A DNA stretch of 5,330 nucleotides from JBFWRK01 sp050248955. GTDB taxonomy: Bacteria > Actinomycetota > Acidimicrobiia > Acidimicrobiales > Ilumatobacteraceae. The notes below the pieces were generated by a model, which worked only from the letters and a program-made list of their open reading frames with translations, was not told the DNA's origin and searched no databases. The DNA is taken from NCBI GenBank assembly GCA_050248955.1, contig JBFWRK010000057.1, forward strand, positions 1-5,330, given 5' to 3'. Numbering within the stretch: the stretch's first letter is position 1; every line of letters starts with the position of its first letter. A program made the translations under genes and the position numbers. Positions 1 through 5,217 of the stretch are shown here, piece by piece.

Positions 1-308
1 GTGTGCAGCGTGTCGAACATCGAATCGCTCGGAATGTAGAACGGCGCCACGACGAAGGTGCGGATGACGAGCGCCACCACGAGCGCCACCACGACGACGA
101 TGAACCACTCCCGCAGGGTGTGCCAGTGCGACGAGCGCTTGACGAGCACGACGACGCCATCCGGGCCGACAGGACCACTCGCTTCGCCGTGCTCGGCGGC
201 GTCCCCATGTCCGTCGCGATCAGCCAGCCAGGAGGACTCGTTGTCCTCCTCGTCCTCAGCGTCGACTCGCAGCATCAGCAGCGGGTCGGTGGGTGGCTTG
301 TCGATCAT
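1..308 (-). CDS. lepB: Signal peptidase I, N-terminal part (runs off left edge)
   Basis: First 102 residues of a type I signal peptidase, the membrane serine protease that removes signal peptides from exported proteins on the outer face of the membrane. Residues 1-60 form a hydrophilic, acidic cytoplasmic extension. A transmembrane segment follows at about 69-87 (FIVVVVALVVALVIRTFVV). Next comes the family signature box I, FYIPSDSMFDTL, where Ser96 (the Ser before Met) is the expected nucleophile. The catalytic Lys and later boxes lie beyond the window. The start is well bounded: reading upstream in this frame gives no other start codon before the pafA stop at 363-365. Met12 is a possible later start, and no clear ribosome binding site precedes either. 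The gene lies 54 nt downstream of pafA on the same strand and may be co-transcribed with it. The usual box I reads SGSM followed by xPTL; here it reads SDSM and FDTL, a mild deviation. The family call is firm. Which paralogue this is cannot be told. Confidence 0.88.
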   Translation of the reverse strand, partial: MIDKPPTDPLLMLRVDAEDEEDNESSWLADRDGHGDAAEHGEASGPVGPDGVVVLVKRSSHWHTLREWFIVVVVALVVALVIRTFVVAPFYIPSDSMFDTLH

Positions 309-362
309 GAGGGCAGGAACGGTACCGGTTCCGAGCCGCGATCCGAGCGCGCCGGAGGGGTC

Positions 363-1721
363 TCAGAGCGAGGCAATGAGCTTCTCCACCCGCTCGTCCC
401 GGCTCTTGAACGGGTCCTTGCAGAGCACGGTCCGCTGGGCCTGGTCGTTCAGCTTCAGGTGCACCCAGTCGACGGTATAGTCGCGCTTGCGCTCCTTCGC
501 GCGCTTGATGAAATCGCCACGCAGCCGTGCCCGGGTGGTCTGGGGTGGCGTGTCGACGGCGGCTTCGATGTCGGCGTCGGTGCACAACCGCTCGACCATC
601 CCCTTGCGCTGCATCCGGTAGAACAGGCCGCGGTCCTGGGTGATGTCGTGGTACTGGAGGTCGAGGAGCTGGATCTGGGCGTGCCCCATGCCGAGGTCGT
701 GCTTCGCCCGATACGCCTCGATCAGCTTGTGCTTGATCACCCAGTCGACCTCGCGGTCGAGCTTCAACGGGTCGTTCTCGATCGTGGATACGCAGTGCTC
801 CCACATCTCGAGCGCCTTCTGCTCGAGCGGCGGCAGCCCCTTCACCTCGGCGTAGCGCAACGCGCGGTCGAGGTACTCGCGCTGGATGTCGAGCGCGCTC
901 ACCTCGCGACCGTTGGCGAGGCGCACCTTGCGCCGACAGGTCATGTCGTGGCTGATCTCGCGGATCGCGCGGATCGGGTTCTCGAGCGTCATGTCACGAA
1001 GGACGACCTGCGGGTCCTCGAGCATGCGCAGCATCACGGCCGCCGAGCCGACCTTCACGAACGTGGTGTACTCGCTCATGTTCGAGTCGCCGACGATGAC
1101 GTGGAGGCGGCGGTAGCGCTCGGCGTCCGCATGCGGTTCGTCGCGGGTGTTGATGATCGGGCGGCTCCGGGTCGTCGCCGAGGACACGCCCTCCCAGATG
1201 TGCTCGGCGCGTTGCGCGATCGAGTAGATCGGCCCGCGTGCGGTCTGGAGCACCTTGCCGGCGCCGGTGAAGATCTGCCGGGAGACGAAGAACGGGATCA
1301 GCACCTCGGCGTAGTGCGCGAGGTCGTCCCGCCGGCTCGTGAGGTAGTTCTCGTGGCAGCCGTAGCTGTTCCCTGCCGAGTCGGTGTTGTTCTTGAACAG
1401 GTAGATCGTTCCCCGTATGCCCTCTTCGCGGAGGCGCTGCTCGGCGGAGACGAGCAATTGCTCGAGGATCCGCTCACCGGCCTTGTCGTGGACGACGAGG
1501 TCGTAGAGCGAGTCGCACTCGGGCGTCGCGTACTCGGGGTGCGAGCCGACGTCGAGGTAGAGCCGGGCGCCGTTCTGCAGGAACACGTTGGAGCTGCGTC
1601 CCCACGACACGACGCGACGGAACAGGTAGCGGGCGACCTCGTCGGGGCTCAGGCGTCGTTGGCCGCGCAGCGTGCAGGTCACCCCGTACTCGTTCTCGAG
1701 GCCGAAGATGCGCCGCTCCAT
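363..1721 (-). CDS. pafA: Pup--protein ligase PafA
   Basis: Encodes 452 residues, the usual PafA length. PafA uses ATP to phosphorylate the C-terminal Glu of Pup and joins it by an isopeptide bond to substrate lysines. It belongs to the glutamine synthetase/carboxylate-amine ligase fold shared with Dop. Visible signatures: the N-terminal nucleotide/metal motif FGLENEYG with Glu9 and Glu11; LYLDVGSHPE with the conserved catalytic Asp57; KNNTDSAGNSYGCHENYL near 110-127; and RRLHVIVGDSNMSE in mid-protein. The C-terminal domain, typical of PafA, contains PPQTTRARLRGDF and DWVHLKLNDQAQRTVLCKDP. The protein lacks the extra Dop loop (WDFEDE...DARGF) present in the neighbour at 3521-5005, which separates ligase from depupylase. 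The ATG at 1721 puts the N-terminus exactly where the family begins. There is no strong Shine-Dalgarno; a TAGGTT hexamer sits 6 nt before the ATG, suggesting a leaderless start. The gene follows prcA after 80 nt and precedes lepB. Identification is secure. Confidence 0.98.
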   Translation of the reverse strand: MERRIFGLENEYGVTCTLRGQRRLSPDEVARYLFRRVVSWGRSSNVFLQNGARLYLDVGSHPEYATPECDSLYDLVVHDKAGERILEQLLVSAEQRLREEGIRGTIYLFKNNTDSAGNSYGCHENYLTSRRDDLAHYAEVLIPFFVSRQIFTGAGKVLQTARGPIYSIAQRAEHIWEGVSSATTRSRPIINTRDEPHADAERYRRLHVIVGDSNMSEYTTFVKVGSAAVMLRMLEDPQVVLRDMTLENPIRAIREISHDMTCRRKVRLANGREVSALDIQREYLDRALRYAEVKGLPPLEQKALEMWEHCVSTIENDPLKLDREVDWVIKHKLIEAYRAKHDLGMGHAQIQLLDLQYHDITQDRGLFYRMQRKGMVERLCTDADIEAAVDTPPQTTRARLRGDFIKRAKERKRDYTVDWVHLKLNDQAQRTVLCKDPFKSRDERVEKLIASL

Positions 1722-1727
1722 GGGGGC

Positions 1728-1733
1728 AACCTA
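1728..1733 (-). promoter_or_regulatory. Candidate -10 element of a leaderless pafA promoter
   Basis: The minus strand reads TAGGTT, then GCCCCC, then the pafA ATG. A TANNNT hexamer 6-7 nt before a start codon is the usual arrangement of leaderless genes in Actinomycetota, placing transcription start at or next to the A of ATG. No -35 consensus is recognisable. The same arrangement occurs in front of dop. Inferred from the sequence only. Confidence 0.4.
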
Positions 1734-1744
1734 TCGCTGGTGCC

Positions 1745-1756
1745 GCCACGCGTGGC
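1745..1756. promoter_or_regulatory. 12-bp perfect palindrome upstream of pafA (possible operator)
   Basis: GCCACGCGTGGC is a perfect 12-bp palindrome, 24-35 nt before the pafA ATG. It covers the place where the -35 box would lie relative to the proposed -10 at 1728-1733. That position fits a repressor or activator site, but no known regulator motif is recognised. In a genome this GC-rich, a chance palindrome is possible. Confidence 0.25.
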
Positions 1757-1766
1757 TGCATCTGCT

Positions 1767-1791
1767 TCCGCCGGGGTTCAGCCGCGGCGGA
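1767..1791 (-). terminator. Hairpin after prcA (possible weak terminator or processing site)
   Basis: A 7-bp inverted repeat (CCGCCG at 1768-1773 pairing with CGGCGG at 1785-1790, plus one flanking A-T pair) encloses an 11-nt loop. It lies in the 80-nt gap between prcA and pafA. On the minus strand it begins about 10 nt after the prcA stop. No U-tract follows, so it is not a standard intrinsic terminator. It could stabilise the 3' end of the proteasome mRNA or reduce read-through into pafA. Confidence 0.3.
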
Positions 1792-1801
1792 GACAGCGAG
1801 A

Positions 1802-2485
1802 TCAGCCGCCGGCGAGACAGTCGGCGACCTCGTCGTCGGTGAGCCGGCGGAAGCAGCGCCGACCGTTGGAGCGCGACAGCGCAGCGACCTCGAGGTCCGG
1901 AGCAGTCAGCTGGCGCTCGGGCCCGCTGAGCGCCGTCGTCGCTGCCCGTACGGCAGCACCGAGGTCAGCACCCTCCGTGAACGCCGTGTCGAGCCGGCCC
2001 GTGATCGCGTCCGCATCGCCACCGAGGACGCTGAACCGGCGCTCGTCGACGACGGTGCCGTCGTAGAGGATGTGGAACAACTGGTCGGGGCTGCCGTTGT
2101 GGCCGACCTCGGCGACGAGGATCTCGACCTCCATCGGCTTCATCTCGTGGGTGAAGACCTGACCGAGGATCTGCGCGTACTGGTTCGCGAGACTGCGAGC
2201 GTCGACGTCCTCGCGCGAGTACTGGTAGCCCTTCAGATCGGCGGCGCGCACGCCGGCCACCCGCAGCTGGTCGAACTCGTTGTACTTGCCGACACCGGCG
2301 AAGGCGATGCGGTCGTAGATCTCGCTCACCTTGCGCAGCGTGTTCGACGCGTTCTCGGCGACGAGTGCCACCCCGTCGGCGTAGACGACCGCCACGGCCG
2401 CGCGGCCACGAGCGATGCCTTTCCGGGCATAGTCCGCCCGGTCCTTCATCACCTGCTCGGGGGCGACGTAGAACGGCGTGCTCAT
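1802..2485 (-). CDS. prcA: Proteasome subunit alpha
   Basis: Encodes 227 residues, the alpha subunit of the bacterial 20S proteasome. It forms the outer heptameric rings that gate entry to the chamber and dock the Mpa/ARC ATPase. The N-terminus MSTPFYVAPEQVMKDRADYARKGIARGR matches the actinobacterial alpha-subunit start (gate residues plus helix H0). Conserved core stretches include AENASNTLRKVSEIYDRI (about 43-60), GKYNEFD (66-72) and ANQYAQILGQVFT (100-112). The alpha fold carries no N-terminal catalytic Thr, as expected. The protein ends at CLAGG, shorter than the Mycobacterium tuberculosis protein (about 248 residues), lacking most of its hydrophilic tail. The ATG at 2485 was chosen over the longer frame opening at 2644 because the family N-terminus begins here, its ATG overlaps the prcB TGA by 4 nt (ATGA), and GGAGG lies upstream. 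Translational coupling with prcB fits the equal subunit numbers in the particle. Confidence 0.97.
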   Translation of the reverse strand: MSTPFYVAPEQVMKDRADYARKGIARGRAAVAVVYADGVALVAENASNTLRKVSEIYDRIAFAGVGKYNEFDQLRVAGVRAADLKGYQYSREDVDARSLANQYAQILGQVFTHEMKPMEVEILVAEVGHNGSPDQLFHILYDGTVVDERRFSVLGGDADAITGRLDTAFTEGADLGAAVRAATTALSGPERQLTAPDLEVAALSRSNGRRCFRRLTDDEVADCLAGG

Positions 2486-3273
2486 CGCGCCGACACCTCC
2501 GCCGCGATGGTCTCGTAGCGTTGGCGCAACTCGTCGTCGTCGACGCGGGTGAACCCGTCGGCCTCGATCGTGGTCACCACGGGGTAGATGCCACGCAGTG
2601 CGTCCGGCCCGCCGGTTGCCGAGTCGGCGTCCGCGGCCTCCCACAGCGCCCGCAGGACGAGCACGATCGCCTCGTCACGCGTTTGCGTGGAGCGGTAGCC
2701 GACCTTCACGACGGTGCCTGCGTGCAGGCTGCCCGATCCGGTGGCGACGTACTCGAGCTCTTCGTAGCGTCCGCCGGTGACGTCGTACGCGAACAGCCGC
2801 CCGAGCCGCCGGCGCAGGTCGTAGCCGGCGAAGATCGGCACGACGACCATGCCCTGCATCGCTGCGGGGAGGTTGCCACGGAGGAGCATCGACAGCTGGT
2901 TCGCCTTGCCGTCGAGGCTGAGCAGCTGACCCTCCACCTTCTCGTAGTGCTCGAGCTGCAGCTGGAAGAGCTTGACCATCTCCATCGCCGGTCCAGCGGC
3001 ACCTGCGATGGCGACGCCGCTGTGGCTGTCGGCCTGGGCGACCTTCTCCATCGTGCGGTGCGAGATCAGGTTGCCCGAGGTGGCCCGCCGGTCGCCGGCC
3101 ATCACCACGCCGCCCTCGTACCGGGCCGCGACGCACGTGGTCGCGTGCGGCACGTCGAGATCGCGGTCACCACCGTGGGGCCCGGGGAACGGTGTCATCC
3201 CGATCCGCTGCAGGAGTGCAGGGAAGCTCGAACCCGGGTCGTCGCCGGGCGTGAAGAAAGGCATGGAGGCCAT
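2482..3273 (-). CDS. prcB: Proteasome subunit beta (catalytic)
   Basis: Encodes 263 residues from the chosen start. This is the catalytic subunit of the inner heptameric rings of the 20S proteasome, an N-terminal-threonine protease made with a propeptide that is removed autocatalytically. The junction reads DVPHA|TTCVAARY, so Thr45 becomes mature Thr1 after a 44-residue propeptide. The supporting active-site residues are present: Asp61 in VVMAGDRRAT (mature Asp17) and Lys77 in TMEKV (mature Lys33). GSGS and DADSATGGPD near the C-terminal half are also family motifs. Residue -1 is Ala where actinobacterial and other active beta subunits normally have Gly. The ATG at 3273 is preferred because GGAG lies 5 nt upstream. 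A GTG at 3324, overlapping the pup stop, would add 17 residues, and a second ATG lies at 3264. The stop overlaps the prcA start by 4 nt. Identity is secure; the exact start is moderately sure. Confidence 0.95.
   Translation of the reverse strand: MASMPFFTPGDDPGSSFPALLQRIGMTPFPGPHGGDRDLDVPHATTCVAARYEGGVVMAGDRRATSGNLISHRTMEKVAQADSHSGVAIAGAAGPAMEMVKLFQLQLEHYEKVEGQLLSLDGKANQLSMLLRGNLPAAMQGMVVVPIFAGYDLRRRLGRLFAYDVTGGRYEELEYVATGSGSLHAGTVVKVGYRSTQTRDEAIVLVLRALWEAADADSATGGPDALRGIYPVVTTIEADGFTRVDDDELRQRYETIAAEVSAR
2494..2500 (-). promoter_or_regulatory. Ribosome binding site of prcA, inside prcB
   Basis: GGAGGTG lies in the last codons of prcB, 8 nt before the prcA ATG at 2485. It supports that start over the upstream in-frame ATG at 2644. 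With the ATGA overlap it suggests that ribosomes finishing prcB re-initiate on prcA. Confidence 0.7.
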
Positions 3274-3278
3274 AGGTG

Positions 3279-3282
3279 CTCC
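3279..3282 (-). promoter_or_regulatory. Ribosome binding site deciding the prcB start
   Basis: GGAG with a 5-nt spacer (CACCT) precedes the ATG at 3273. The alternative GTG at 3324 and ATG at 3264 have no comparable site, which is why 3273 is taken as the start. Confidence 0.55.
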
Positions 3283-3289
3283 GGACGTT

Positions 3290-3303
3290 ACCGGCCGACC
3301 GGT
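3290..3303. repeat. Short GC-rich inverted repeat between pup and prcB
   Basis: ACCGG-CCGA-CCGGT forms a 5-bp stem with a 4-nt loop, just after the pup stop and before the prcB ribosome binding site. No T-tract follows, so it is unlikely to end transcription fully. It could mark the 3' side of a stable pup message. It is short enough to be chance. Confidence 0.2.
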
Positions 3304-3313
3304 GGGCCTCGGG

Positions 3314-3511
3314 CTATTGACCACCCTTTTGGACGTAGGACTTCACGAAGTCCTCCGCGTTCGATTCGAGCACCTCGTCGATCTCGTCGAGCAGGTCGTC
3401 GAGCTCCGCCTTCAGCTTGTCGCCCTGGGCGGACGATGCCGGCGCGTTCTCGACGGTCTCCTCGGTGCGGGTGCGTTCCGGAGTCGTCTTCTTCTGAGTG
3501 CGCTCTGCCAT
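3314..3511 (-). CDS. pup: Prokaryotic ubiquitin-like protein Pup
   Basis: Encodes 65 residues, a normal Pup length. Pup is the small, mostly disordered protein tag attached to lysines of proteins destined for the proteasome. The N-terminal half is polar and low in structure. The conserved C-terminal half carries the helix-forming stretch DDLLDEIDEVLESNAEDFV, which binds Mpa/ARC, Dop and PafA, then YVQKGGQ. The C-terminus is GGQ, not GGE, so Dop must deamidate it before PafA can use it. Lysines are at 7, 8, 32, 34, 57 and 62; Lys62 in the QKGG tail is conserved. The ATG at 3511 is 9 nt after the dop stop, with a strong AGGAG overlapping that stop codon, so translation is probably coupled to dop or boosted independently. 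The TAG stop at 3314-3316 is followed by prcB. Confidence 0.98.
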   Translation of the reverse strand: MAERTQKKTTPERTRTEETVENAPASSAQGDKLKAELDDLLDEIDEVLESNAEDFVKSYVQKGGQ

Positions 3512-3515
3512 GGTT

Positions 3516-3522
3516 CTCTCCT
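3516..3522 (-). promoter_or_regulatory. Ribosome binding site of pup overlapping the dop stop codon
   Basis: The minus strand reads TAGGAGAGAACCATG. TAG is the dop stop, AGGAG(AG) begins inside it, and the pup ATG follows after a 6-nt spacer from AGGAG. This is the clearest Shine-Dalgarno in the cluster. It fits both coupling to dop and high Pup output. Confidence 0.75.
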
Positions 3523-5005
3523 AGGAGCCCAGCTTCGCCAGCAGCTCTGCTGCTGTCGCGCTGTCGTCGATCAACCTACCCACATGTGCTTCCGTCCCGC
3601 GTAGCGGTTCCATCATCGGCACCCGGCGCAGCGGGTCGCGGCCGAGGTCGAACACCATCGAATCCCAGTTCGCAGCAACGATGTCGTCGGGCCACTTCGC
3701 GAGGCAGCGACCACGGAAGTAGGCACGGGTCGTGGTCGGCGGCATGGTCATCGCCTCCATGACCTCGTCCGTCGGCACCATCACCTCGAGCCCGACGCGA
3801 CCGGCGAGCGAACGGTCGGCTCGCATGTCGTGGTACTGCAGATCGAGCGCCTTCAGCCGTACGTCGGCGGGCGCGATGCCGTGACGCTCGCTGTAGCCGT
3901 GCAGGAGTCGCTCCTTCGCGACCCAGTCGACCCAGTGGGCCACACTCGTCCGGTCGCGCTCCAGCCCGGTGAGCACGGTCTCCCAGCGCTGCAGGACGTC
4001 GGCGCCGACGGCCTCGCCCACGGCGACGAGCCCGTGCGACCGCTCGTACTTCTGCGCCCGCTCGAGCAGCGACCACTGGACCTCGAGCGCAGTGGCGCGG
4101 CGACCGCTGCGGAGCAGCACGGTGCGGGTGAGCGTGAGGTCGTGGCTGACCTGGCGGATCGCCGGCACCGGATTCGCGAGGACGAGGTCGGTGCCGAGCA
4201 CGTCGTCCTCGATCATCGCGAGGATGATCGCCGTGGTGCCGACCTTCAGGTAGGTGGCGACCTCGCTCATGTTCGCGTCGCCGACGATGACGTGGAGTCG
4301 CCGGTACAGCTGCGGGTCGCAGTGCGGCTCGTCGCGGGTGTTGACGATCGGGCGCTTCAACGTCGTCTCGAGGCCGACCTCCTCCTCGAAGAAGTCCGCC
4401 CGCTGTGACAGCTGGAACGGCACCTCGTCGGCTCCGACGCCGGGGAGCTCGCAGCCGACCTTGCCGGCGCCGCAGAAGACCTGGCGGGTGACGAAGTGCG
4501 GGGTGATCTGCGTTGCGATCCGACCGAACGGGGTCTCGCGGGCGACGAGGTAGTTCTCGTGACAGCCGTAGCTGTTGCCCTTGCCGTCGGAGTTGTTCTT
4601 GTAGACGACGACCTCGGCGTCCGTGCCGAGCACGCCGCGGGCGGCGGTCATCGAGCGGCGGACGATCTCCTCGGCGGCGCGGTCGAAGCGGACGACCTCC
4701 GCCGCGTCGACGCATTCTGGAGTGGAGATCTCGGGATGGGCGTGGTCGACGTAGTAGCGGGCGCCGTTCGTGAGCACGGCGTTCACGAGGTGGGTCTCGA
4801 CGTCGGGTGGGTAGGCGACGTCGAGGCTGAAGCCGCGGGCGTCGTTGCCCGGGTGCTCGTCCTCGAAGTCCCAACCGACTCGGCGCTGGAACGTGTTGAC
4901 GTAGGCGTTGATCAAGAGCGACGACGCGGCGACGGGGTTCGAGTCGGCACCGCGCACGACGATGCCGTACTCGGTCTCGATCCCGCAGACCTTCGCGATC
5001 GCCAT
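3521..5005 (-). CDS. dop: Pup deamidase/depupylase Dop
   Basis: Encodes 494 residues. Dop converts the C-terminal Gln of Pup to Glu and cleaves Pup from tagged proteins. It shares the glutamine synthetase-like fold with PafA and needs bound ATP without turning it over in bulk. The N-terminal motif CGIETEYGI carries Glu10 and Glu12. The Dop-specific loop is visible at about 44-60 (WDFEDEHPGNDARGFS), absent from PafA at 363-1721, and is the best evidence for Dop over ligase. YYVDHAHPEISTPEC carries Asp87, the position of the catalytic Asp. Further shared motifs are KNNSDGKGNSYGCHENYL (136-153), NTRDEPH (222-228) and RRLHVIVGDANMSE (235-248). The C-terminal part has PPTTTRAYFRGR. The ATG at 5005 places the family N-terminus correctly. 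There is no good Shine-Dalgarno but a TAGGGT hexamer lies 6 nt upstream. The gene heads the cluster seen here and ends 9 nt before pup. Confidence 0.97.
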   Translation of the reverse strand: MAIAKVCGIETEYGIVVRGADSNPVAASSLLINAYVNTFQRRVGWDFEDEHPGNDARGFSLDVAYPPDVETHLVNAVLTNGARYYVDHAHPEISTPECVDAAEVVRFDRAAEEIVRRSMTAARGVLGTDAEVVVYKNNSDGKGNSYGCHENYLVARETPFGRIATQITPHFVTRQVFCGAGKVGCELPGVGADEVPFQLSQRADFFEEEVGLETTLKRPIVNTRDEPHCDPQLYRRLHVIVGDANMSEVATYLKVGTTAIILAMIEDDVLGTDLVLANPVPAIRQVSHDLTLTRTVLLRSGRRATALEVQWSLLERAQKYERSHGLVAVGEAVGADVLQRWETVLTGLERDRTSVAHWVDWVAKERLLHGYSERHGIAPADVRLKALDLQYHDMRADRSLAGRVGLEVMVPTDEVMEAMTMPPTTTRAYFRGRCLAKWPDDIVAANWDSMVFDLGRDPLRRVPMMEPLRGTEAHVGRLIDDSATAAELLAKLGS

Positions 5006-5011
5006 GGCGGC

Positions 5012-5017
5012 ACCCTA
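5012..5017 (-). promoter_or_regulatory. Candidate -10 element of a leaderless dop promoter
   Basis: The minus strand reads TAGGGT-GCCGCC-ATG, with the hexamer 6 nt before the dop start. This TANNNT spacing matches leaderless actinobacterial genes and would put transcription start at the dop ATG. The region where a -35 box should be is taken up by the G-rich repeat, and no consensus is visible. An alternative reading is that AGGG acts as a weak ribosome binding site on a longer transcript. Confidence 0.4.
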
Positions 5018-5032
5018 TCCCCGGCCCCTGCC

Positions 5033-5149
5033 GCCCCCGCCGCATCCCACCCCGCCCCCGCCCGGGTCCGGCCCGCCCCGCCCCCGCCGCATCCCACCCC
5101 GCCCCCGCCGCATCCCCCCCGCCGCATGCCCCCGCCCGGGTCCGGCCCG
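5033..5149. repeat. C-rich imperfect direct repeats with G-quadruplex potential on the minus strand
   Basis: A 30-nt unit at 5033-5062 recurs without mismatch at 5080-5109. Its first 16 nt recur at 5101-5116. The 11-nt core CCCCGCCGCAT occurs four times (5035, 5082, 5103, 5117). A second unit of 22 nt containing CCCGGGTCCGGCCCG occurs at 5054-5075 and 5128-5149. On the minus strand each 30-nt unit reads as G5-C-G4-T-G3, seven bases, G5, which meets the standard four-run quadruplex pattern with loops of 1, 1 and 7. The tract fills most of the space between the transposase end and dop and shows no credible gene. Confidence 0.85.
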
Positions 5150-5217
5150 CGCGCCCCGGGGTTCTCTGCTCGCCAACGTCCCCCGACCGGTTCTCCGCTC
5201 CCGGCCGGACGGCGGAA

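Noticed and set aside
256..804. 182-residue minus-strand open frame over the pafA-lepB junction
   Set aside because: It reads pafA in another frame and has no domain signature; the pafA C-terminus and lepB start explain the interval.
3..2066. 687-residue open frame on the plus strand
   Set aside because: It is antisense to pafA and prcA, has no recognisable domain and is rich in Arg, Val, Leu and His. This is the typical antisense shadow in a GC-rich genome; the minus-strand genes match known families along their full length.
2486..2644. 53-residue N-terminal extension of prcA
   Set aside because: The extension is Arg-rich and out-of-frame prcB sequence. The alpha-subunit N-terminus, the Shine-Dalgarno and the ATGA overlap all point to 2485.
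3274..3324. GTG start at 3324 for prcB
   Set aside because: Would overlap the pup end and has no well-spaced ribosome binding site; the ATG at 3273 has GGAG at 5 nt. Not fully excluded.
5033..5149. Possible CRISPR array
   Set aside because: Units are of uneven spacing, overlap one another and have no unique spacers of constant length; no cas gene is present.
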